Assembly (NCBI GenBank): GCA_016282135.1
Contig: JAEEKA010000006.1
Span: 38,243-102,242 of the forward strand
Source of the DNA: Oscillospiraceae bacterium
Lineage (GTDB): Bacteria > Bacillota > Clostridia > Oscillospirales > Oscillospiraceae
Direction: 5' to 3'
DNA length: 64,000 nt
The notes beneath the pieces were generated by a model, which was given only the letters and a program-made list of their open reading frames with translations, did no database searches and was not told the origin of the DNA. A program made the translations under genes and the position numbers. Shown here one piece after another: positions 29,309-37,564 of this stretch (its first letter is position 1; each line of letters begins with the position of its first letter).

Positions 29309-30526
29309 ATGAAGATCGCAATTATCGGCGCAGGAGCCTCTGGCATGGCAGCAGCCATTACGGCCGCAGCCTCCGGGACCAACCAAGTGCTGCTCTTTGA
29401 GCGTCAGGCCCGGGTAGGGAAAAAGTTATCCGCCACCGGAAACGGACGCTGCAATCTCACCAACCGACATGCAAATCCGGACCGGTATCACGGGTCCAAT
29501 CCAGATTTCGTTCGCCCGGCCTTGGATGCTTTCCCCCCAGATAAAGTGCTGGAGTTCTTTCAGACTCTGGGACTCTATACTGTCACGGAGGGAGACGGAA
29601 AGGTTTACCCCTATTCCGACCAGGCAAATTCCGTGGTAGACGTGCTCCGCTTCGGGCTGAATCGCAGGAACATCCGGCTTCTCACCGGCACAGAGATTGT
29701 CAGCGTGAAAAAGCTCCCAGCTGGATTTCGGCTGAAAGCAGCCGACGGGCAGGTCTGGGAGCATGATGCCCTGATCGTGGCCTGCGGAGGCGCTGCCGGG
29801 ACGAAGCTGGGCGGCGGGCTCTCCGGCTACCAGCTCCTGCGGAGTCTGGGGCATCACTGCACGAAGCTCTGCCCCGCCCTGGTGCAGCTCAAAACTGATC
29901 CTGCTCTGGTTCGGGGTTTGAAGGGCGTCCGAGCCAACGCAGGGCTACGGCTCACCATTCACGACACGGTACTGGACAGTGCCTGGGGCGAGGTTCAGTT
30001 TACAGACTACGGCATCTCCGGTCCTGCTGTTTTTGAGATTTCCCGGGCCGCCGCCGCGTCGGAAGGCACCGTGCTGCATCTGGATCTTCTGCCTGGCTAT
30101 AGTGCGGACGATCTGCTCTCCGCACTCTGCATCCGAATCTCCCGATTCCCTGTCCTGGAAGCCGGAGATCTGCTCACTGGGATCCTTCACAATCGCCTGG
30201 GCAGGATGCTGGTGAGCGCCTGCGGGATTCCCTTGGATTTGCCGCTGACCGGGCTGAGCTGGAAGCAGTTGAGCGCTGTTGTGGAAAAGTGCCATACCTA
30301 CGTCCTGCCAGTTGTGGGCAACATGGGCATGGATGGTGCGCAGGTCACTGCGGGCGGTATCGTCACCCGGGAGTTTGGCCCGAACACCCTGCAAAGCCGA
30401 ATCATACCTGGCCTCTATGCCTGCGGCGAGGTGCTGGATGTGGACGGGGACTGCGGCGGGTTCAACCTGCAGTGGGCCTGGGCGTCGGGAATGCTTGCCG
30501 GACAGACCCGGCAAGGAACCGAATAA
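29309..30526 (+). CDS. FAD-dependent oxidoreductase, HI0933/BaiN family
   Basis: 405 aa. The N-terminal Rossmann dinucleotide motif is GAGASGMAAA (residues 7-16). It is followed by the family block GKKLSATGNGRCNLTN, and the C-terminal GEVLDVDGDCGGFNLQWAWASG is diagnostic of the HI0933 group. Some relatives (BaiN) reduce bile-acid intermediates, but most are uncharacterised and the general housekeeping version is widespread, so no substrate is assigned. The ATG at 29309 follows a purine-rich GAGGAAGGG. Confidence 0.88.
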   Translation: MKIAIIGAGASGMAAAITAAASGTNQVLLFERQARVGKKLSATGNGRCNLTNRHANPDRYHGSNPDFVRPALDAFPPDKVLEFFQTLGLYTVTEGDGKVYPYSDQANSVVDVLRFGLNRRNIRLLTGTEIVSVKKLPAGFRLKAADGQVWEHDALIVACGGAAGTKLGGGLSGYQLLRSLGHHCTKLCPALVQLKTDPALVRGLKGVRANAGLRLTIHDTVLDSAWGEVQFTDYGISGPAVFEISRAAAASEGTVLHLDLLPGYSADDLLSALCIRISRFPVLEAGDLLTGILHNRLGRMLVSACGIPLDLPLTGLSWKQLSAVVEKCHTYVLPVVGNMGMDGAQVTAGGIVTREFGPNTLQSRIIPGLYACGEVLDVDGDCGGFNLQWAWASGMLAGQTRQGTE

Positions 30527-30551
30527 CAACAAAAAAATCGCGGAAAATAAA

Positions 30552-32201
30552 ATGATAAGAATACGAGATTTGATTCTGCCGCTGCGGCATGATCCTTCCA
30601 TGCTGTACTATTTGGCGGCCCAGGAGCTGGGAATACCGGCATCACAGCTGACGGATCTTAAAATCCGGCGCCGCTCCCTTGATGCCCGGAAAAAGCCGGA
30701 GCTGCGGTGGGTTTACACTGTTGATACAGCGACCCGGAAAAGTGAAAAGCAGATTCTTCGGGCCTGCCGCAGTCCAAAAGTCTGCACTGCCAAAGACATC
30801 TGGTACAAGCCGCCCAAGCCTTCGACTATTCCGAATGAGCGGCCAGTGGTGGTAGGCTTTGGGCCTGCGGGCATGTTTGCAGCCCTGGTTCTGGCCATGG
30901 CAGGCTTGCGTCCCATCGTACTGGAACGGGGCCGGGAGGCCGCTGCTCGGCATGAAGCGGTGCAGAAATTTTGGAACAGTGGGAACCTGGACCCGGAATG
31001 CAACGTCCAATTCGGTGAGGGCGGAGCAGGAACCTTTTCCGACGGAAAGCTCAACACTGGCACAAAAAACGAGCGCCAGGCTTGGATTCTGCGGCAGTTG
31101 GTCTCCTTCGGCGCTGACGAAAGCATTCTCTGGGACGCAAAGCCCCACGTAGGCACTGACATCCTCCTGGAAGTGGTACAAAAGCTCCGGGCAAGGGTCA
31201 TCGCTCTGGGCGGAGAGGTCCGCTTCGGCGCAAAGCTCACCGGCTTACGGTCCGAAAACGGAACGCTTTCCGGTGCGGAGATAATCGTAGATGGAAAAAA
31301 TGAGCTTCTTCCCTGCCACCATCTGATTCTGGCTCCGGGACACAGCGCGAGGGACACTTTCCGAATGCTGGACAGTCTTAGGCTCCCCATGGAGCCAAAG
31401 CCCTTTTCCATGGGAGTTCGCGTAGAGCATCTGCAAAGTAAAATCAACGCAGTACAGTTCGGCTTGGACGAACATTCTCCCGCAGCCGACATGCCTGCAG
31501 ACCCCGCTGTGACGGAATATTGCGAAGCCGACCTCCCCCCTGCGGATTACAAGCTCAACGTAAAACTGCCAGATGGCAGCTCCGCATACACCTTCTGCAT
31601 GTGTCCCGGGGGCTATGTAGTTGGCGCGGCCTCGGAGCCGGGCAGAGTCGTAACTAACGGCATGAGCAATTTTGCCAGGGAGGGCGAGAACGCCAACGCC
31701 GCCCTGCTTGTCACTCTGGAGCCAAAGGACTTTCCGGATCCCTCAGTCCTGGGCGGGGTGAACTGGCAAGAAGAGATTGAAGCCGCTGCCTTCCGGGCAG
31801 GGGGCGGCAACTACCTCGCACCCGCCCAACGCGTCGGAGATTTTCTTGCTCACTGCCCTACCGTGGAATGGGGCAGCGTACACCCCACATATCGGCCCGG
31901 GGTAACGCCGTGCGATTTGCATGAAGTTCTCCCGGACTGCCTGACCAGGGTATTGGAAGGGGCCATTCCCGCTCTGGGAAAGCTTTTGCGGGGCTATGAC
32001 GATCCTGACGCCGTGATGACTGCCCCGGAAACCAGGAGCTCATCCCCAGTCAGAATTCTCCGGAACGAAAGCCGTCAGTCTCCTTCCCTGTCCGGGCTCT
32101 ATCCCTGCGGAGAGGGCGCGGGTTATGCAGGCGGAATCATGTCCGCGGCAGTAGACGGGATACTCTGTGCGGAAGCATTGATGAAAGAAATTGGAGGTTA
32201 A
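30552..32201 (+). CDS. FAD-dependent dehydrogenase (COG2509 type)
   Basis: 549 aa. A small N-terminal domain (residues 1-90, MIRIRDLILPL...) precedes a Rossmann FAD-binding motif GFGPAGMFAALVLA near residue 100 and the conserved GEGGAGTFSDGKL block. The C-terminus has the typical YPCGEGAGYAGGIMSAAVDG FAD-contact segment. Its role in Clostridia is not established. It lies 25 bases after the other flavoprotein gene, which suggests one transcript. The ribosome binding site is weak (GGAAAATAAA). Confidence 0.88.
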   Translation: MIRIRDLILPLRHDPSMLYYLAAQELGIPASQLTDLKIRRRSLDARKKPELRWVYTVDTATRKSEKQILRACRSPKVCTAKDIWYKPPKPSTIPNERPVVVGFGPAGMFAALVLAMAGLRPIVLERGREAAARHEAVQKFWNSGNLDPECNVQFGEGGAGTFSDGKLNTGTKNERQAWILRQLVSFGADESILWDAKPHVGTDILLEVVQKLRARVIALGGEVRFGAKLTGLRSENGTLSGAEIIVDGKNELLPCHHLILAPGHSARDTFRMLDSLRLPMEPKPFSMGVRVEHLQSKINAVQFGLDEHSPAADMPADPAVTEYCEADLPPADYKLNVKLPDGSSAYTFCMCPGGYVVGAASEPGRVVTNGMSNFAREGENANAALLVTLEPKDFPDPSVLGGVNWQEEIEAAAFRAGGGNYLAPAQRVGDFLAHCPTVEWGSVHPTYRPGVTPCDLHEVLPDCLTRVLEGAIPALGKLLRGYDDPDAVMTAPETRSSSPVRILRNESRQSPSLSGLYPCGEGAGYAGGIMSAAVDGILCAEALMKEIGG

Positions 32202-32205
32202 GCTG

Positions 32206-32562
32206 ATGAAACGAATGATGATACTACTCCTGATTCTGGTTCTTTGTTTCAGTCTTGCAAGCTGCTCTAAAGCTGTAGGTGGGACCTACAAGCTTGAGTA
32301 TTGTACCTCAAAAGGCGTCCGTTTTCCGCCCTCCAACCTCGGCATAAACATCAGCTTTGAGCTGAACGAGGATGGAAGTGGCTCCGCCACCTTCGGCGCA
32401 GCGGAGCAGGAAATTACTTGGGTAGAGGATGGAGGTACCGTAGTGGTGAACAGTGCGGACAAAACGCTTGAATTCTCCAAGGACGGCGAAAACCTGGTCC
32501 TCCACGACGAGGGAACGATGCTTTTCTTCATGCTGCAGGAAGAAGAGGAAAATGACGATTGA
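32206..32562 (+). CDS. Small lipoprotein of unknown function
   Basis: 118 aa. The signal sequence ends in lipobox SLASC (Cys20). The mature part is a short beta-rich domain with alternating acidic turns and an acidic tail. TTGGAGG sits 9 bases before the ATG at 32206 and overlaps the end of the preceding flavoprotein gene. Similar tiny lipoproteins are common in gut Clostridia; function unknown. Confidence 0.75.
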   Translation: MKRMMILLLILVLCFSLASCSKAVGGTYKLEYCTSKGVRFPPSNLGINISFELNEDGSGSATFGAAEQEITWVEDGGTVVVNSADKTLEFSKDGENLVLHDEGTMLFFMLQEEEENDD

Positions 32563-32567
32563 GCATA

Positions 32568-32613
32568 AAATAATCCGTCCCGGGAAGAAGTCGCTTTCCG
32601 GGACGGATTATTT
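32568..32613. terminator. Bidirectional terminator
   Basis: A 16-bp perfect stem (32568-32583 with 32598-32613) and 14-base loop lie between convergent genes. T-rich flanks occur on both strands. Confidence 0.85.
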
Positions 32614-32619
32614 CTGCCT

Positions 32620-33504
32620 TTATTTCACCTTCACAAAATTTCCGAGGGTCTCGGAGACATCTGTAATGTAGGCGAAGCTGCCGGGATATTTGCTGATGAT
32701 GGCCTGAATATCGGCGATCTGGTGCTTATTGATGATGCAGATCACCAGGCTCTTCTGCTGATGGGTATAGCCGCCCTCGGCGGGGATCAGAGTCACGCCC
32801 CGATTGAGCTGCTTGGTCAAATCGTCGGAGAGCTCCTTGGGGTGCTGGGTGATGATCTCGAATTTCAGGGCCGACTTGGAGCCCCGCAGGACCTGATTGC
32901 CCACCAGGGAGAAAATAAAGCAGTAGACAATACAGCAGATGACCGGCTCAAACTTAAAATCATAGACGAAATAGGACGCGCAGGCAATGACGGCGTTAAT
33001 AGCAAAGGAAAGCCAGGCCACGTTGTACTCCGGACGATAATGCCGGATGCAGAAGCTCACCACGTCGGTACCGCCGGAGCTGCCGTGGCAGCGGAGGCTG
33101 AATCCGTAGAAGGCACCGTTGACAGCAGCTGCCGCAATAGGCGCCAGAATTGTGCTGGTGCCGTTGTCAGTGTGATAAGCAAACTTGGAGAAATCAAACT
33201 GATCCAAAATTACCAGGAATACAGAGAAGCTGAGAGTAAACAGGAAAGTCTTAATGACGAATTCCCGGTTCACCAGCTTCCAGGCCAAAGCAAGAATCGG
33301 AAGATTCAGCAGCAGGTTCAGATAGGCCGCACCGGAATTGATCTTGAACAAATGCTGTGCCATAGTGGCAATACCGCCAATGCCGGAAGGCGCAAAGTTG
33401 TTGGGGAAAATAAACAACTCATAAGAAAAAGCCATTGCAAGCGCGAACAGCGGGAACAGAATCAGCGTTTTGTATTCCGCCTTTTTCTGATTGGGATTAC
33501 TCAT
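32620..33504 (-). CDS. YitT/DUF2179-family membrane protein
   Basis: 294 aa. The first 200 residues hold about five membrane helices with the YitT-type FPNNFAPSGIGGIATM motif. The last 80 form the soluble DUF2179 domain (TLIPAEGGYTHQQKSLVICIINKHQIADIQAII). Transport is suspected for the family but the substrate is unknown. The ATG at 33504 is set by TGGAGG upstream; longer readings lack a binding site. Confidence 0.88.
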   Translation of the reverse strand: MSNPNQKKAEYKTLILFPLFALAMAFSYELFIFPNNFAPSGIGGIATMAQHLFKINSGAAYLNLLLNLPILALAWKLVNREFVIKTFLFTLSFSVFLVILDQFDFSKFAYHTDNGTSTILAPIAAAAVNGAFYGFSLRCHGSSGGTDVVSFCIRHYRPEYNVAWLSFAINAVIACASYFVYDFKFEPVICCIVYCFIFSLVGNQVLRGSKSALKFEIITQHPKELSDDLTKQLNRGVTLIPAEGGYTHQQKSLVICIINKHQIADIQAIISKYPGSFAYITDVSETLGNFVKVK

Positions 33505-33619
33505 TGGCAAAACCTCCATAAAAATTCTTGGGGCATTGTAGCACAGCAAGCTTGGAAATGCAATCGGCAATGCGACGAAATTCGAGAAAAAAACCGGGAT
33601 AATTCGGGCATTTCCCACG

Positions 33620-33654
33620 AATGACCGTGCCGATGCCAGATCGGCACGGTCATT
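33620..33654 (-). terminator. Hairpin after the lipoprotein gene
   Basis: A perfect 14-bp stem (33620-33633 with 33641-33654) with a 7-base loop, 4 bases after the stop of the minus-strand lipoprotein gene. No T-run follows, so termination efficiency is uncertain. The rest of 33505-33658 shows nothing else. Confidence 0.6.
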
Positions 33655-33658
33655 CCGT

Positions 33659-34975
33659 TCAACGAGCGCCGGAAATATTGCCGCCCAGAGATCCCCAGAC
33701 TTCTAAAATGACGTCGTCCCGATCACAAAGGGATTCTGTGACATGAACCTCCACCTGAACAGGCTGATAGGCAGACATCCTGGTAACGTTCAAATCCAAC
33801 AGCGTGCAGAAATCGCCCTCTGTCAACTCATAGGCCCCCATGAAAGTCCCGTTAACCGTCACGGAAACTGACTTCGCCAAAAGGGTTGGATTGTAAATGG
33901 TGATCCCCTTCAGATCCACGTACAGCGCCTCTCCGTCCTCATGACCCGGCGCAAGAATCCCCCACGTGTTGCCATTCTCCTGATAGTTATCGTATTGGGC
34001 GGAAAGTCTCTCGGAAATATTCCCGCTGCCAGAGTCATAGCTCTCATGGACACGGCCCAGCTCGAGGAAATAGGTGCCTTCATACATGTCGCCGTGATAA
34101 ATGGTATAGGCGGCAGAGTCGTCCCAAGCAGAAAGTGGAGAACAATAGTCGTAAATGGCTTTCCAGGGATCGATCCCGGCCCGATCTGCAGCCCGCAGAA
34201 GTCCGTACAACGGATTTGCGCCGAGAATCGACTCCAGCCATTCCGGATTGTCAATATCCGGAACACTGACGTCCAAGCTGGAGGCATGCGGATCAGCCAG
34301 AAATTCAAAGGCAGGAGTGCCATAGCGGCCGTTATATTCCAGCTCCATACTGGCCTCAGAACCATCTGGCGTCCGGACCATAAGCATCCAGGACGCGCCG
34401 CCCTCCGGCCGCTCCAGGGAGGCCGCATAACAGTCTCCGTTGTAGCAGACGGCGGAATAAACCGGGCCCTCCCGTCGAATGACTTCGCCGTTTTCACCCC
34501 GAATCAGCTTCCATGCGCTGACCTCGGAGCCCACCCAGCGGGGATAGATCACAAGACGGTCATACTCTCCCTCAGACCAAACAGATGTAGGCATGGGGGT
34601 TCCAATCGCATAGGGCGCGTTATACACAGCGGCCAGGATAGATCCGTCACAGGGACCAACCATCTTGAAAAACGCGGAATTGTCCGAAGAAAGCTCCGGG
34701 GCAACGGAGGGCTCCGTCGGCTCAATAAGGCTGGCTGTAACAGGAATCTCTGTAACAGACAGGGCAGCCTCTGTGGTAGTCTCTGGCTCAGTCTCCGACG
34801 CAGAAGCGTCGGTCGTCACGGGTTCCGTTGCAGCGGGTTCAGTGGTTTGCGCTTCCGTATACAGGGTATCAGTTTGCGTAGGGGTATCGGAATCAGTCGA
34901 ACTTGTGTACGGGCCGACGCAGCCTGCGATCAGCAGGAACAAGGCCAGAAAAAAGCATAAAAAACTTCTGCGCAT
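33659..34975 (-). CDS. Large lipoprotein with Thr/Glu-rich stalk, unknown function
   Basis: 438 aa. Signal sequence with lipobox LIAGC (Cys19), then about 70 residues rich in Thr, Glu, Pro and Ser that look like a surface stalk, then a roughly 340-residue globular part not recognised. AAGGGAGGA lies before the ATG, and a good promoter (35003-35031) drives the gene alone. The extracellular position is inferred from the lipobox. Confidence 0.75.
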   Translation of the reverse strand: MRRSFLCFFLALFLLIAGCVGPYTSSTDSDTPTQTDTLYTEAQTTEPAATEPVTTDASASETEPETTTEAALSVTEIPVTASLIEPTEPSVAPELSSDNSAFFKMVGPCDGSILAAVYNAPYAIGTPMPTSVWSEGEYDRLVIYPRWVGSEVSAWKLIRGENGEVIRREGPVYSAVCYNGDCYAASLERPEGGASWMLMVRTPDGSEASMELEYNGRYGTPAFEFLADPHASSLDVSVPDIDNPEWLESILGANPLYGLLRAADRAGIDPWKAIYDYCSPLSAWDDSAAYTIYHGDMYEGTYFLELGRVHESYDSGSGNISERLSAQYDNYQENGNTWGILAPGHEDGEALYVDLKGITIYNPTLLAKSVSVTVNGTFMGAYELTEGDFCTLLDLNVTRMSAYQPVQVEVHVTESLCDRDDVILEVWGSLGGNISGAR

Positions 34976-35002
34976 TTAAGAAGTCCTCCCTTCTTTCCTC
35001 GT

Positions 35003-35031
35003 ATTATAGCATGAAGGGCCTCAGAATGCAA
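35003..35031 (-). promoter_or_regulatory. Promoter of the large lipoprotein gene
   Basis: On the minus strand TTGCAT (35031-35026), a 17-base spacer, TATAAT (35008-35003), about 25 bases before the start codon. Confidence 0.75.
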
Positions 35032-35042
35032 CACAATATGCC

Positions 35043-35723
35043 CTACACCAGCTCCCGGCGCAGCTTTTCCAGCGCCCGCTTCTCAATCCGGGAGACGTAG
35101 CTTCTGCTGATGCCAAGCCTGACCGCCACGTCCTGCTGTCGAAACGGCGCGCCGCCGTCCAGACCGTACCGAAGCCGAACGACTGCCTTTTCTCGCGGGG
35201 TCAAGCATTTGTCAATGGCAGCGTGAAGCTTTCTCGCTTCTTCCTTGCGGGAGAGGTCCTCAAACAGGTCTTCATCTGAGGCAACCACATCCAGGACGGA
35301 AAGAGAAGTTCCGTCTTTTCCGGTTTCAATGGTATCGGACAGGGAAACATCACCGGCTGTTTTCTTTTGGCTGCGGAAATACATTAAAATCTCATTTTCT
35401 ACGCAGCGAGCGGCATAGGTGGCCAACCTCGCCCCTTTGGAGGTGTCGAAGGTCTCGATTCCTTTGATTAGGCCGATGGTGCCGATGGACAGCAGGTCCT
35501 CCTGGTCGGCGGACTGTGAATAGTACTTCTTCATAATGTGGGCCACCAGACGGAGGTTACGTTCGATGAGAATATTACGGGCGCTCAGGTCTCCTTGTGC
35601 AGCGCGTTCCAGGTAGATGCGCTCCTCTTTGGCAGAAAGGGGCTTTGGAAAGGAGCCGGGCTGGTCCAGACGCAGAGCGCAGAGCATGGACCCCAGGAGC
35701 AAAAAAACTGCTGCGGAAAGCAT
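35043..35723 (-). CDS. sigK: Sporulation sigma factor SigK-like, intact
   Basis: 226 aa. It closely matches the sigma-E/sigma-K sporulation group: KPLSAKEERIYLERAAQGDLSARNILIERNLRLVAHIMKKY, then EDLLSIGTIGLIKGIETF (core binding and -10 recognition), and a C-terminal HTH VAVRLGISRSYVSRIEKRALEKL for the -35 box. A hydrophobic N-terminal stretch (LSAAVFLLLGSML) precedes the PLSAKEE conserved start, like the pro-sequence removed from pro-sigma-K. The gene is uninterrupted, with no skin-type element. The ATG at 35723 has GAGGTGAT upstream. Confidence 0.85.
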   Translation of the reverse strand: MLSAAVFLLLGSMLCALRLDQPGSFPKPLSAKEERIYLERAAQGDLSARNILIERNLRLVAHIMKKYYSQSADQEDLLSIGTIGLIKGIETFDTSKGARLATYAARCVENEILMYFRSQKKTAGDVSLSDTIETGKDGTSLSVLDVVASDEDLFEDLSRKEEARKLHAAIDKCLTPREKAVVRLRYGLDGGAPFRQQDVAVRLGISRSYVSRIEKRALEKLRRELV

Positions 35724-35838
35724 ATCATCACCTCTGGGAAAGTTTATTCCGATCCGGTTTGTCCATATTACCACAAGTGGGAAACTATCCTGGGGATGAA
35801 TCGGCCAAAACCGGGAATACTATCCCGGAGGTGATGGC

Positions 35839-36513
35839 ATGAGCATTACGGTGATTCGCACCGCGCTCCTCTACGGTCTTCTGATCCTGGCCGTACGTTT
35901 GATGGGAAAACGTCAGGTTGCGGAGATGGAGCCTGCGGAATTTGTGGTAACCATGCTGCTGGCAAATCTGGCGGCGGTTCCCATGCAGGATAACGGTCTG
36001 CCACTGGTATCCGGCGTTGCGCCGATCTTCACAGTCCTGGGCTTGGAACTGATTCTGGCGGTGATGTCTATGAAGCTGATGCCCGTTCGAAGACTGCTCA
36101 ACGGCGTCCCGACGCTTCTGATCCGGGACGGTCAGATCGACCAGAATGCTCTGGCTGTCAGCCGGGTCAGCCTGGATGAATTACAGCAGAAGCTCCGGGA
36201 AAAAGACGTCTTTGACTACAGTCAGGTAGCCTACGCCATTCTGGAGACTGACGGGGAACTGACAGTCGCCCTCCATCCAGATTTTCAGTCCGCCACGGCA
36301 AAGGACGTAGGGGCAAAGCACTCCCCTGCCGCTCTGTTTTACAACATTATCTCTGACGGTGTGGTCCTGCGGGACAATCTCCGTCTGGCCGGCTTCGATG
36401 AGGCCTGGCTGGGAAGGCAGCTGCAGAGCAGGAACTGCGGCAAGCGGGATGTCTTCTTGCTGGCCGTCAACTGCTATGGATCCGTACAATTTGTCAAGAG
36501 GGAGAAACGATGA
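35839..36513 (+). CDS. DUF421 membrane protein (YetF/YdfS type)
   Basis: 224 aa. Three N-terminal membrane helices (about 5-25, 34-50, 55-78) are followed by a soluble DUF421 domain containing the conserved VPTLLIRDGQID segment and a downstream FDYSQVAYAILE strand. GGAGGTGATG precedes the ATG. Stop and start overlap by 4 bases (ATGA) with the DUF4363 gene. Function unknown; the family is frequent in spore formers, and here it sits next to sigK on the other strand. Confidence 0.9.
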   Translation: MSITVIRTALLYGLLILAVRLMGKRQVAEMEPAEFVVTMLLANLAAVPMQDNGLPLVSGVAPIFTVLGLELILAVMSMKLMPVRRLLNGVPTLLIRDGQIDQNALAVSRVSLDELQQKLREKDVFDYSQVAYAILETDGELTVALHPDFQSATAKDVGAKHSPAALFYNIISDGVVLRDNLRLAGFDEAWLGRQLQSRNCGKRDVFLLAVNCYGSVQFVKREKR

Positions 36514-36878
36514 AATACTTTGTCATTGGACTTGGAATTCTCTGCCTGTTGGTGGGACTCTGCCAGTATGGAGAGCGGGAAATCGCAGAACGAACCCACC
36601 GGATTGCAGTCCCGCTGGAAATGACCCTGACCGCAATTCAATCCGGAAATGCAGCCCAGGCGCAGACATACATCGCCCTGGCAGCCCATGTATGGAGGGA
36701 AAACGAAGCAGCGCTGGCATCTCTCATCAACCACGATCATACCAATCGAATCGGTGAAAACCTGGCGCAGCTTCCCCGGACCCCGGTACACGAGCTGGGT
36801 TGGGCTGTGGAGGGCCTCCTGAAGCAGCTCCGGGACCTTGCAGAAATGGAGCGCGTCCTTTGGAAAAACATTTTGTAA
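36510..36878 (+). CDS. DUF4363-like small membrane protein
   Basis: 122 aa. One N-terminal membrane helix (FVIGLGILCLLVGLC) is followed by a helical outer domain. The ATGA overlap with the DUF421 gene makes a coupled pair that is common in Clostridia. No molecular function is known. Confidence 0.75.
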   Translation: MKYFVIGLGILCLLVGLCQYGEREIAERTHRIAVPLEMTLTAIQSGNAAQAQTYIALAAHVWRENEAALASLINHDHTNRIGENLAQLPRTPVHELGWAVEGLLKQLRDLAEMERVLWKNIL

Positions 36879-36888
36879 ACAATAAAAC

Positions 36889-36924
36889 ATTCCCCGGGAA
36901 ACGCCTTTGCATTTCCCGGGGAAT
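36889..36924. terminator. Bidirectional terminator
   Basis: A perfect 13-bp stem ATTCCCCGGGAAA/TTTCCCGGGGAAT (36889-36901 with 36912-36924), 10-base loop, between the DUF4363 gene and the convergent deaminase gene. Confidence 0.85.
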
Positions 36925-36935
36925 ATAATATTTGC

Positions 36936-37430
36936 TCAAAGCTCTAAATCGGATTCCGAAAGAATAGAATCGTCGTTGATCACCCATTCCTGGACGTTCT
37001 CAGCGTTATAGGTATCTTTTCCAGTGCGCATGACCACCCGCTTGATGCCGGAGTTGATGATGACACGGCGGCACATAGAGCAGGGCTCCACGCTGGCCAG
37101 ATACTCGCCGGTCTTGGCGTTACGACCCGCAAGGAAGAGCGTCCCGCCGATGCATTCGCTTCGGGAGGCAGAGATAATTGCGTTCATCTCCGCGTGGACG
37201 CTGCGGCAGAGCTCATAACGCTGGCCATGAGGAATATTCAACTTATCCCGCAGGCAGTAACCCATGTCAATACAATTTTCACGGCCACGAGGCGCTCCGT
37301 TATAGCCGGTAGAGACAATTTCATCATTGCGGACAATAATGGCGCCGTAATGAGAACGCCCACAGGTGGAGCGCTCCATTACCGTCTCGGCTATATCCAG
37401 ATAATAATTTTCTTTGTCGATCCTTCCCAT
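36936..37430 (-). CDS. dCMP/cytidine deaminase family protein (ComEB type)
   Basis: 164 aa. Zinc-dependent deaminase; the catalytic HAE (SVHAEMNAI) and PCSMC zinc motifs are intact. The long insertion with GYCLRDKLNIPHG between the core strands and HAE is typical of dCMP deaminases, which convert dCMP to dUMP for thymidylate synthesis. AAGGAGC lies before the ATG. It is downstream of the hydantoinase gene but 134 bases away. Confidence 0.88.
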   Translation of the reverse strand: MGRIDKENYYLDIAETVMERSTCGRSHYGAIIVRNDEIVSTGYNGAPRGRENCIDMGYCLRDKLNIPHGQRYELCRSVHAEMNAIISASRSECIGGTLFLAGRNAKTGEYLASVEPCSMCRRVIINSGIKRVVMRTGKDTYNAENVQEWVINDDSILSESDLEL

Positions 37431-37499
37431 CGCCTGTAGCTCCTTATAGAAGAATTTGTGTCATTATACCACATGAATTCACAGACTTCAAGCCTTTTC

Positions 37500-37551
37500 C
37501 ACAAAATATACGGGCCTTTCGGCCAAAAAATCCATATATTTTGTGTTTTTT
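37500..37551. repeat. AT-rich inverted repeat with nested hairpin
   Basis: CACAAAATATA (37500-37510) and TATATTTTGTG (37535-37545) are perfect complements enclosing a second small hairpin (GGGCC...GGCC). Six T residues follow on the plus strand. On the minus strand, where both flanking genes lie, it is not followed by T. Confidence 0.5.
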
Positions 37552-37564
37552 CCTCCACTTGGCG

